8,415 nt of DNA from CAZHUN01 sp043801115 (GTDB lineage: Archaea > Iainarchaeota > Iainarchaeia > Iainarchaeales > UBA10191), in contig JAZDMJ010000034.1 in assembly GCA_043801115.1 (NCBI GenBank), positions 1-8,415 on the forward strand, in the 5' to 3' direction. This document shows positions 1 to 5,292 of this stretch, in pieces. A program made the translations under genes and the position numbers. The notes beneath the pieces are model-generated. The model had not been told where the DNA came from. It searched no databases and saw only the letters and a list, made by a program, of their open reading frames with translations. Each line of letters begins with the position of its first letter. The first letter of the stretch is position 1.

Positions 1-293
1 AGCTAAAAAAGAAAAAAATACAAGACATTTTCTTCCAAAACTTCGTATCGGACGCAAGCGCTATTCTACTCATTACAAGTGTTATCGGCCGAAGTCAGAT
101 AAAATATGGTTTAAAATCGCTAAAGTTCTCATTCATTGAAGCGGGCCACTTGGGTCAAAATGTCTTGTTATATGCAACAAAATTAGATATAGGCGCTTGT
201 GCCATTTGCGGATATGATGGACAAAAAGCAGAGAAATTGCTAGGAATTGACGGCCTTTCAGAAGGAATCGTTTACGTCATTGCATTGGGATAA
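1..293 (+). CDS. SagB-type dehydrogenase (nitroreductase superfamily), 3' part only
   Basis: The reading frame is open from the window edge (first full codon at 3) to a TAA stop at 291-293, giving 96 residues of the C-terminus. The segment FIEAGHLGQNVLL, followed by TKLDIGACAICGYD and a terminal GIVYVIALG, matches the end of SagB/ThcOx-type FMN oxidases. In that family this region forms part of the flavin and dimer core, and members often oxidise azolines to azoles during peptide natural product synthesis. The FMN-binding N-terminus and the start codon lie outside the window, so substrate and operon partners cannot be judged. The stop codon directly abuts the stop of the converging phosphotransferase gene. 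The family call is fairly secure. A role in RiPP maturation is inference, encouraged by the peptide/radical SAM operon about 2 kb away but not proven, since archaeal SagB-like proteins also occur without known peptides. Confidence 0.82.
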   Translation, partial: LKKKKIQDIFFQNFVSDASAILLITSVIGRSQIKYGLKSLKFSFIEAGHLGQNVLLYATKLDIGACAICGYDGQKAEKLLGIDGLSEGIVYVIALG

Positions 294-1298
294 TTACACT
301 AGTTCATTTACGACTTCGCTCACAATTTTTTCTGCCGCTTCTGTAGATAATGGTTCTTCAATTAACTCAGAAAACTTACGCAAGCTAAAAGCCATTCGAT
401 GAATAATTATGTCTTTTGTTGCCCTTGGCCCCCATTTTCCCTTAATTGCTCGAGCAAAGGTAAGCAAGTGAAAAGACAAATCTAGACTTCGATAGCTTTC
501 TACACGTTTTTTGAAAAAATGGTTCTTTTGAATGCCATATTCTTTGTAGAATAAAGATTGTTGCTTCGCCGAAAGATTATTTTTATTTAAAAAATTAGCA
601 ATGTCCAGCGCAGGATCTCCGACCTTTGCAGAATCCCAGTCAACAAGTTTTGCAATTCTTCCCCTAGTGAGTATATTTTCTTTGTGCAGATCTTGATGAA
701 TGATGCTGTTGTCGCCTTTTGTAAGATATGGCCCGATGATTTTTGGCTGTGTGCGTATTACTTTTTGAATTTTAGGTAGCCAAACATTTGTGAACGAACA
801 ATTTTTGGCAGTGTTAAAAATATCGACACAAGAGGCAGTGTATTTAGTGTATGCGCTATGCCAATGACCAAAAAAGTCTTTAATATTACCTCTCTTTCGC
901 GGAAGTCCTTTTCCAAAAGTGCCAAATTTTTCGAATTTGAACGAATGCAGTTCTTTCAAGCTTTTAGCAAATGCCATAATTTTCTCGTCTTTTCGAGAAA
1001 AAAAGTTTCCGCCAACCTTTTGTTGAATTTCTGCCACCGGTGAAACGGCAAGTAATCGAGGTTGAATTTTTGTATTTCTCATTCCAAGATAACGGAGAAC
1101 CACCTTTTCCGTATTTTGCGGATAACTTTTTTTCAACAATTTTTTCTTCAAAACAATATTTTTCCCTTTCGCCTTGGCAAAAATTACATCAGAAAGCAAG
1201 CCAGTTTGATGCTCTTCAACATTTTTAACTTTTGAAATTGGCGTCTTCAGCAAATTACCAATTTCTTTCTTAACTTTGAATAATTTCGGTCTCTTCAT
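294..1298 (-). CDS. APH/choline-kinase-like phosphotransferase
   Basis: This 334-residue protein has the C-lobe signature of the aminoglycoside phosphotransferase/choline kinase family. The catalytic loop is HQDLHKEN (His201, catalytic Asp203, Asn208), and the metal-binding segment is LVDWDSAKVGDPALDIANF (Asp220, Asp222, Asp228). Lysines near residue 51 (NIVLKKKL) are candidates for the ATP-binding lysine. Both catalytic loops are intact, so an active small-molecule or protein O-phosphotransferase is expected, but the substrate cannot be read from sequence. The frame could open at 1364, but that would overlap the upstream gene by 58 bp and add a basic stretch unlike the family. ATG at 1298, eight bases after the upstream TAG, is preferred despite no clear ribosome-binding site. 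It is the second gene of a leftward operon with the HExxH protein. Its TAA (294-296) touches the stop of the SagB-type gene with no spacer. Confidence 0.83.
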   Translation of the reverse strand: MKRPKLFKVKKEIGNLLKTPISKVKNVEEHQTGLLSDVIFAKAKGKNIVLKKKLLKKSYPQNTEKVVLRYLGMRNTKIQPRLLAVSPVAEIQQKVGGNFFSRKDEKIMAFAKSLKELHSFKFEKFGTFGKGLPRKRGNIKDFFGHWHSAYTKYTASCVDIFNTAKNCSFTNVWLPKIQKVIRTQPKIIGPYLTKGDNSIIHQDLHKENILTRGRIAKLVDWDSAKVGDPALDIANFLNKNNLSAKQQSLFYKEYGIQKNHFFKKRVESYRSLDLSFHLLTFARAIKGKWGPRATKDIIIHRMAFSLRKFSELIEEPLSTEAAEKIVSEVVNELV

Positions 1299-1306
1299 AA
1301 AAACGA

Positions 1307-1900
1307 CTATTTCAAGTATTTGGAAACGAGCGTTTCCGCGCCTTCTTGTTCGACGATTTTCCACGCGCTAGCAAGTTCGGAATGCGATTCTGCTTTTTTC
1401 TTATCGGCTTCAAATTGTTCCAAATTACTGAATTTTTTATAAATTAGAGAATGCACGGCATGAAGCAAAATATGGGAGTGCGCATCTTCCGGCAGATTGG
1501 GAAAATCTTTCTTGAGTCGTTCAACAATCTCGCAAAATCCAGAAATCTCCTCAAATGCATTGTGTATCAACTCATGAGTGATTAAATCTACCAAATTCTC
1601 GATTTCAGCAGGTTGTCCTTTGCTCGTGCACAAGCTGACCGTCAATGGGTCGGAAAAAGTAGTTCCGTGTTCTCGGAAAGAAAGGCAATAAATTCGAATG
1701 CTTTTCCTCTTCCAATTAATTCCAAGAATTTTTGTTATTTCTTTGAGAATTGTTGTCAGTTCCGGTTTTCTCGCCTCGAGATTGCCAAATGTTTCGAGCA
1801 AAACCGGCCGTTTGAGGCGTGCCATTGGCTCTTTCTTGGCCAACCGCAACAAAGTCCGCTCATAAATACGGCTCCGTTTAAACTCCAACTCTGGCAGCAT
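1307..1900 (-). CDS. HExxH-motif putative metallopeptidase, family unassigned
   Basis: This 197-residue protein carries a zincin signature in LITHELIHNAF: His109, Glu110 and His113. In zinc peptidases the two histidines bind zinc and the glutamate activates water. A His-rich helix follows (HSHILLHAVHSLIY, residues 141-153). His147, His150 or a glutamate in the C-terminal EQFEADKK helix could supply the third ligand, but I cannot say which. There is no signal peptide or membrane segment, so a cytoplasmic protein is likely. The N-terminal 40 residues are basic and helical. I do not recognise the family; it is small for a full gluzincin and lacks an obvious SprT zinc ribbon. The ATG at 1900 has no close Shine-Dalgarno; an AGGTGAT lies 17 bases upstream, too far to be convincing. 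It heads an operon with the phosphotransferase downstream. Its upstream region is copy 1 of the three-copy intergenic element. Confidence 0.7.
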   Translation of the reverse strand: MLPELEFKRSRIYERTLLRLAKKEPMARLKRPVLLETFGNLEARKPELTTILKEITKILGINWKRKSIRIYCLSFREHGTTFSDPLTVSLCTSKGQPAEIENLVDLITHELIHNAFEEISGFCEIVERLKKDFPNLPEDAHSHILLHAVHSLIYKKFSNLEQFEADKKKAESHSELASAWKIVEQEGAETLVSKYLK

Positions 1901-1913
1901 AGAAAACTAGTCC

Positions 1914-2045
1914 CAAATCACCTATTTTAACCTATTGAAAGCGCTTTTCAGCCATTTACGCCGCTATTAAATCGATTTTGATTACTTAGAATATCGGCCG
2001 ATGACGAACTGACAATAACCTTAAACCAGTCTAGATAATATATCG
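1914..2045. repeat. Three-copy intergenic element, copy 1
   Basis: About 132 bp lying between the divergent HExxH and Cys-rich peptide genes. It aligns over its whole length with copy 2 (5125-5254) and over its right two thirds with copy 3 (6711-6810). From the left it contains a CCTATTTTAACCTATTG block (1921-1937), a CTATTAAA box (1964-1971), a left arm ATTACTTAGA (1981-1990), an invariant 25-bp core (1996-2020) and a right arm TCTAGATAAT (2030-2039). The arms pair with eight Watson-Crick pairs, one G-T wobble and one mismatch. The core contains TGAC twice, 8 bp apart (2002 and 2010). It has no coding potential. It could be an operator/promoter, a structured RNA or a dispersed repeat; the sequence alone does not decide. 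Confidence 0.8.
1964..1976 (-). promoter_or_regulatory. Candidate TATA/BRE for the HExxH-phosphotransferase operon
   Basis: Read leftward, this is TTTAATAG preceded by an A-rich BRE-like stretch (CAAAATCG). The same arrangement occurs in copies 2 and 3 of the element (5175-5182 and 6730-6737), always 23-24 bp from the invariant core. It lies about 63 nt before the HExxH start. If it acts as an archaeal TATA box, the transcript would begin near 1940 with a leader of about 40 nt. It is supported by conservation between copies and by position, but not by experiment. Confidence 0.4.
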
Positions 2046-2053
2046 TAAAATAG

Positions 2054-2071
2054 ACTCATTTGAGTTTTTTT
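2054..2071 (+). terminator. Short hairpin plus T-tract, weak terminator candidate
   Basis: ACTCA (2054-2058) and TGAGT (2061-2065) are complementary and run into seven T residues (2065-2071). The stem is short, and with a four-base loop only four pairs remain. It sits just right of repeat copy 1, so it could end a rightward transcript of that element. Copies 2 and 3 have no equivalent T-run, which weakens the idea. Confidence 0.25.
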
Positions 2072-2120
2072 CTACAAATTTTCAAGGTATTTAAACTTAG
2101 AGAATAAATGCAACCGAACC

Positions 2121-2155
2121 TATTTATACATTAAAAAACAAGTATTAGACAGGTG
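2121..2155 (+). promoter_or_regulatory. TATA box and Shine-Dalgarno of the peptide/radical SAM operon
   Basis: TATTTATACA (2121-2130) contains a good archaeal TATA box, TTTATA at 2123-2128. Transcription starting the usual 25 or so bases downstream would begin near 2150, right at the ribosome-binding site AGGTG (2151-2155). That site is complementary to the 3' end of archaeal 16S rRNA and lies seven bases before the peptide ATG. The mRNA would therefore have almost no leader before the Shine-Dalgarno. No convincing bacterial -35/-10 pair was seen. Confidence 0.5.
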
Positions 2156-2162
2156 GATTTTC

Positions 2163-2300
2163 ATGATGTGGAAAAACAAAATTTCCTTGAAAAAATCGAG
2201 TGTCAAAGGCCTACATGCTGCCGATTGCGACTGTCCAAGTTCGGATTCAAGTTGCGATTGCGCATGCCCTAGTGGTTCATGCGATTGTCCTTGCCATTAG
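2163..2300 (+). CDS. Cys/Asp-rich small peptide, putative RiPP precursor
   Basis: ATG at 2163 (a second ATG follows directly) to TAG at 2298 encodes 45 residues, preceded by AGGTG seven bases upstream. The first 20 residues (MMWKNKISLKKSSVKGLHAA) are basic, with five lysines and no cysteine or acidic residue. The last 25 contain eight cysteines (22, 24, 31, 33, 35, 40, 42, 44), five aspartates and no lysine. The tail is organised as three CDC units, roughly CDCP, CDCACP and CDCPC. A leader/core layout next to a radical SAM/SPASM gene 17 bp downstream is what RiPP precursors show, for example ranthipeptides or sactipeptides with thioether links. There is one CxxxD unit (Cys24-Asp28), the motif cross-linked in freyrasin-type ranthipeptides. 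The CxC spacing also resembles metallothioneins, so a metal-binding peptide is the main alternative. Short genes like this are easily missed in annotation. Confidence 0.75.
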   Translation: MMWKNKISLKKSSVKGLHAADCDCPSSDSSCDCACPSGSCDCPCH

Positions 2301-2317
2301 CAAACAAAGGCACGAAA

Positions 2318-3640
2318 ATGGAAATTCTGAACCCATTTGTTAGCGTCTTGCGCCGAAATGAAAACGTGGCGCTTTTTCACCACTTAACCCTCCAAACCGT
2401 TTATCTTTCCAAAACCGAATTTGAGGAGATGATTGCAGGAACGCTTCCTTTGGAAGAAACACGCGCTTTGATTTCGAAAAATTTCTTAGTTTCAAATACT
2501 TTTGACGAAAACAAGTATTTTGAACAATTTAAAAAAAGCGTTGAAACAAATCCAACAATTAGAGTGGCCTATCTACTTTTAACGAACCAATGCAATTTTC
2601 GCTGCAAATATTGTTTTATCGAAACCCGCACCCACCTCCAACAAACGAAGACGATGAGCAAAGAGACGGCTCAAAAAGCCATTGACTTAATTGGACGGAA
2701 CACGCAAAAAGTTCGAATTATTTTTTACGGAGGAGAGCCATTGCTCTGTCGGGATGTTTTAAAATTTGCTGTCGAATATGCCGAAAAACGAATTCCAAAC
2801 GCCAGTTTTGGCATGGTTTGCAACGGTTCTTTGGTAACCGACGAAATCGCCCAATTTTTGAAAGCACACCACTTTGGAGTTGGAATCAGTTTGGACGGGC
2901 CGAAGACTATCAATGACAAAATGCGAATACTTTCGAACGGCAGTGGAACATTCGCCCTTATCAAAAAAGGAATCAAAACACTTCAAAAAAACAAAGTAAA
3001 TACGGGGTTGAGTGTTACACTCGGCCCTCACAACGTCAATAGCATCGAAAAGACAGTTGAAGAAATTAAAGAGGCCAATGTAAACGCGATGGGTTTCAAC
3101 CTTTTGAGTCCAAACGAAGGCGTTTCTTGTGAAGCCAAAAAAATTTACAACGCAGCAATACGCGGAGAAGAAATGCTCCGCCAGGCAGAAATCCGAGAAG
3201 ACCGCGTTTTCAACCGAAAAATCGAACCATATCTAGAAGAAAAACCGAGATGGCGCGATTGCGCCGGTTATGGCAACCAAATTGTCATTACACCCGAAGG
3301 AAATGCGGGCGTCTGTCACGGATTGTGGCCTGATTTACAAAATTCTCCAGAAAAGAAAGAATATTTCCCGATAGATGTGGATTATCAACAAGAAGTGACT
3401 CAACACCCATTATGGCAAGAATGGTTCTCCCGTATGCCATTGAATATGGAAACGTGCAGACATTGCCCGGCAATCGGGCTCTGTGCAGGCGGTTGCGCCA
3501 AAAACGCCTTGCTCCAAAAGGGGAGCATATGGGAAACAGACGAGCTCAACTGCGCGTTCGCAAAAGCTTGCGTTGAAAAACTCGTTTGGGACTATTTTGA
3601 CGGCAAACTTCCAACTTCAACCGGAGTAGATGCTCAATGA
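2318..3640 (+). CDS. Radical SAM/SPASM peptide maturase
   Basis: This 440-residue enzyme starts at ATG 2318, with AAAGG (2306-2310) seven bases upstream. An in-frame start at 2279 would overlap the peptide gene and is rejected. Residues 1-75 form a small N-terminal domain that may recognise a leader peptide, as in related maturases. The radical SAM core has NQCNFRCKYC, with Cys92, Cys96 and Cys99 binding the SAM-linked 4Fe-4S cluster, and YGGEPLL (138-141) for SAM contact. The C-terminal SPASM domain has Cys315, Cys333, the CRHCPAIGLCAGGC segment (Cys380, 383, 389, 393), and Cys412 and Cys418, enough for two auxiliary clusters. Such enzymes install thioether or carbon-carbon links in small peptides or activate sulfatases. 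The Cys-rich peptide immediately upstream makes peptide modification the best reading. The exact reaction is unknown. The stop overlaps the next start (ATGA, 3637-3640), so translation is probably coupled to the HAD gene. Confidence 0.9.
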   Translation: MEILNPFVSVLRRNENVALFHHLTLQTVYLSKTEFEEMIAGTLPLEETRALISKNFLVSNTFDENKYFEQFKKSVETNPTIRVAYLLLTNQCNFRCKYCFIETRTHLQQTKTMSKETAQKAIDLIGRNTQKVRIIFYGGEPLLCRDVLKFAVEYAEKRIPNASFGMVCNGSLVTDEIAQFLKAHHFGVGISLDGPKTINDKMRILSNGSGTFALIKKGIKTLQKNKVNTGLSVTLGPHNVNSIEKTVEEIKEANVNAMGFNLLSPNEGVSCEAKKIYNAAIRGEEMLRQAEIREDRVFNRKIEPYLEEKPRWRDCAGYGNQIVITPEGNAGVCHGLWPDLQNSPEKKEYFPIDVDYQQEVTQHPLWQEWFSRMPLNMETCRHCPAIGLCAGGCAKNALLQKGSIWETDELNCAFAKACVEKLVWDYFDGKLPTSTGVDAQ

Positions 3641-4350
3641 TTAAAGCGGTTGCATTTGATGTCGGAGATACACTGTATTCGACAGGAGAAATACGGTATT
3701 TCGACGCATTTCGGCTTGCCGAACAAAAAGTGTTGCAACGACACGGCTTTCATGTTCCATCCGACGAATATTGGGCTTGTGTCGAAAAGACGTCTCGAGA
3801 AATCCAGCAAAAAAAATACAAAGGTGACCCGTACAAATTTCCGTGCGTGCTGCTTGACTTTCTTGGAATTCAAAACGAAGAAATCATGAAAGAAATCGGA
3901 GCCGAATTTGGCAAAGTACACGCCGAATATTCCGAAAAAAGGGGAGAGAAAAACGAGGAAGCTTTTACCGTCATTAAAAAATTGAGCGAAAAAGGAATCC
4001 TTCTCGGCATTATCAGTGATACGGATACGAGCTGGATTCGCGACCGATTAAACCGAAATGGAAGCGCCAAATATTTCCAAATATACTCACTGTCCAACGA
4101 AATAGGACTTGGAAAAGGCTCAGGAAAACCTTTCGAGTACTTTTTGCAAGAAATTGCAAAAAAAGGAATTCTTCCTGAAGAGTGTTTAATGGTCGGCGAC
4201 CTTTCCGTAGATATGGATGCAAAAAAATTTGGAATGAAAACGGCATTATACAATCCTGCGAAGAACAATCACAAACATTTCACTTTCCAACCTGATTTTG
4301 TTATCATTCAATTCGAAGAATTGCTCAAAATCGTCGAAGAATCACATTAA
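3637..4350 (+). CDS. HAD-superfamily hydrolase of the peptide operon
   Basis: This 237-residue protein has all four HAD motifs. Motif I is FDVGDTLY with nucleophile Asp8; the +2 position is Gly and an Asp sits at +3, a variant common in archaeal HADs. Motif II is GIISDTD (Ser127), motif III is GKPFEYF (Lys164), and motif IV is MVGDLSVDMDA (Asp188, Asp192/194). Residues 20-110 form a helical C1-type cap. The lack of Asp at +2 leaves open whether it is a classical phosphatase or a dehalogenase-like hydrolase. Its ATG overlaps the radical SAM stop, with GGAG at 3623-3626, so both should be made together. A partnership in peptide maturation, or in a metabolic step that uses the product, is inference. 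It is related to, but clearly diverged from, the HAD genes at 5293 and 7697. Its stop codon overlaps the converging HEAT/kinase-like gene. Confidence 0.86.
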   Translation: MIKAVAFDVGDTLYSTGEIRYFDAFRLAEQKVLQRHGFHVPSDEYWACVEKTSREIQQKKYKGDPYKFPCVLLDFLGIQNEEIMKEIGAEFGKVHAEYSEKRGEKNEEAFTVIKKLSEKGILLGIISDTDTSWIRDRLNRNGSAKYFQIYSLSNEIGLGKGSGKPFEYFLQEIAKKGILPEECLMVGDLSVDMDAKKFGMKTALYNPAKNNHKHFTFQPDFVIIQFEELLKIVEESH

Positions 4351-5102
4351 TTCTTTCGAACAAACGCTTTGTCAAAATCAAACAAATACAGTTTTGGAAC
4401 TGAATTGCGTTTTTCTGAATTTTTATCCATTAAAACAATAAAATTCCAATCATATGCGTGCCCATGTTCGACATTCAATGCCTTTGCTTTCGACAATATT
4501 TCTTTTTTCTGCGATTCCAGACGTTCCTTAAATTTTCTATTCGCAGGATTTTTTAGAAACGCAGACAGAGTAGGGCCTTTCAAAACACCTGAATAAACTC
4601 GAAAGTCACCGTTTTTTAATTTGTAAATCCGAAACCGACCTGACTTGTCTTTCAAAATAGGTTCTACAGAAACACCCGCGCTTAGTAAACGAAGCCATGC
4701 TGCAACATTTTCGGTTTTCATCATTTTAATCAATGCTTTGCCTTTCAAACCTCCGCCAAGTAGAATTGTGTTCTTTTCGATTTTTTCCTGCGTTCGCCTA
4801 ACGATTTTCTTTCCCGCATTCGACATATCCTCATCCAGAATATGTTTTCCGTACAGTTCCGCAAAAGGAACGCCGCCAAATATTTCCAAAACGCGCGCAG
4901 CTTGCTTTCGAACCCAAAAAGAATCGTCATTGAACCGGGTCATAACGGCTTTCATCTCTCTTTTCGACAATTGGTGGTCGATTGTGGAAAGTGCGTCCTG
5001 CCGAATAGCCGCGTTTGTGCTTTCTAAATTTCGAATCAACTCTTTTTCCTTCAACTTCCTTCCGTAAAAAGGAATTTTTTCAGTTATTCTTCGAAGTCGC
5101 AT
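4347..5102 (-). CDS. HEAT-like repeat protein with degenerate kinase-like C-lobe
   Basis: A 251-residue protein from ATG 5102; an in-frame TTG at 5108 is less likely. Residues 20-88 contain HEAT-like helical pairs (ELIRNLESTNAAIRQDALST and FNDDSFWVRKQAARVLEIF). A basic linker follows. Residues 136-251 resemble a minimal kinase fold: a hinge-like YSGVLKGPTLSAFL (170-183), a catalytic-loop-like HGHAYDWN (213-220) and a metal-loop-like LFDFDKAF (240-247). In active kinases the first of these loops usually reads HGD; here the Asp position is His215, although Asn220 and Asp242/Asp244 are kept. No clear glycine-rich loop is seen and the N-lobe looks shortened. It may be a pseudokinase, a divergent kinase or only a look-alike. 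It is transcribed alone, from a promoter region that is copy 2 of the repeated element. Its TAA overlaps the stop of the HAD gene by two bases. Confidence 0.6.
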   Translation of the reverse strand: MRLRRITEKIPFYGRKLKEKELIRNLESTNAAIRQDALSTIDHQLSKREMKAVMTRFNDDSFWVRKQAARVLEIFGGVPFAELYGKHILDEDMSNAGKKIVRRTQEKIEKNTILLGGGLKGKALIKMMKTENVAAWLRLLSAGVSVEPILKDKSGRFRIYKLKNGDFRVYSGVLKGPTLSAFLKNPANRKFKERLESQKKEILSKAKALNVEHGHAYDWNFIVLMDKNSEKRNSVPKLYLFDFDKAFVRKN

Positions 5103-5124
5103 AATCAACCGAACAAAACAGCTA

Positions 5125-5254
5125 CAAATCGCCTATTTTAACCTATTGAAAGCATTTTTCGACCGTTTACACCACTATTAAACGCTTTTGATTATCCAGA
5201 CTACTGGCCGATGACGAACTGACAATAACCTTAATCTAGTCTAAGTAATATATC
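5125..5254. repeat. Three-copy intergenic element, copy 2
   Basis: About 130 bp between the HEAT/kinase-like gene start and the end of the next HAD gene. It matches copy 1 throughout: a CCTATTTTAACCTATTG block (5132-5148), a CTATTAAA box (5175-5182), a left arm ATTATCCAGACTA (5191-5203), the identical 25-bp core (5206-5230) and a right arm TAGTCTAAGTAAT (5237-5249). The arms pair at 10 of 13 positions, plus one G-T wobble. It has the same orientation as copies 1 and 3. Only a leftward gene lies beside it here, so it is not simply a divergent-promoter sequence. Confidence 0.8.
5175..5188 (-). promoter_or_regulatory. Candidate TATA/BRE for the HEAT/kinase-like gene
   Basis: Read leftward, this is TTTAATAG preceded by CAAAAGCG, the same box and spacing as in the other two element copies. 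It lies 72 nt before the ATG at 5102, so a transcript starting about 25 nt downstream would carry a leader of roughly 48 nt. It is a candidate only. Confidence 0.4.
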
Positions 5255-5292
5255 GAAAACAAGCAAAAAAAATCAAAAGAGAACGGCTACAT

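Noticed and set aside
1299..1364. Longer start for the phosphotransferase at 1364
   Set aside because: It would overlap the HExxH gene by 58 bp and add a basic, non-homologous stretch. ATG 1298 fits directly after the upstream stop.
1613..1930. Rightward ORF opposite the HExxH gene
   Set aside because: A shadow of the real gene: no family features, no ribosome-binding site, and low-complexity composition mirroring the other strand.
1991..2018. Classical box C/D guide RNA
   Set aside because: The C-like and D boxes are only five bases apart, leaving no room for a guide. At most it is a kink-turn.
2279..2317. Earlier ATG for the radical SAM gene
   Set aside because: It lies inside the peptide gene. 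ATG 2318 has AAAGG at proper spacing.
4645..5067. 140-codon rightward ORF opposite the HEAT/kinase-like gene
   Set aside because: Ser/Phe-rich mirror-frame sequence with no recognisable domain; the leftward frame has clear HEAT-like and kinase-like segments.
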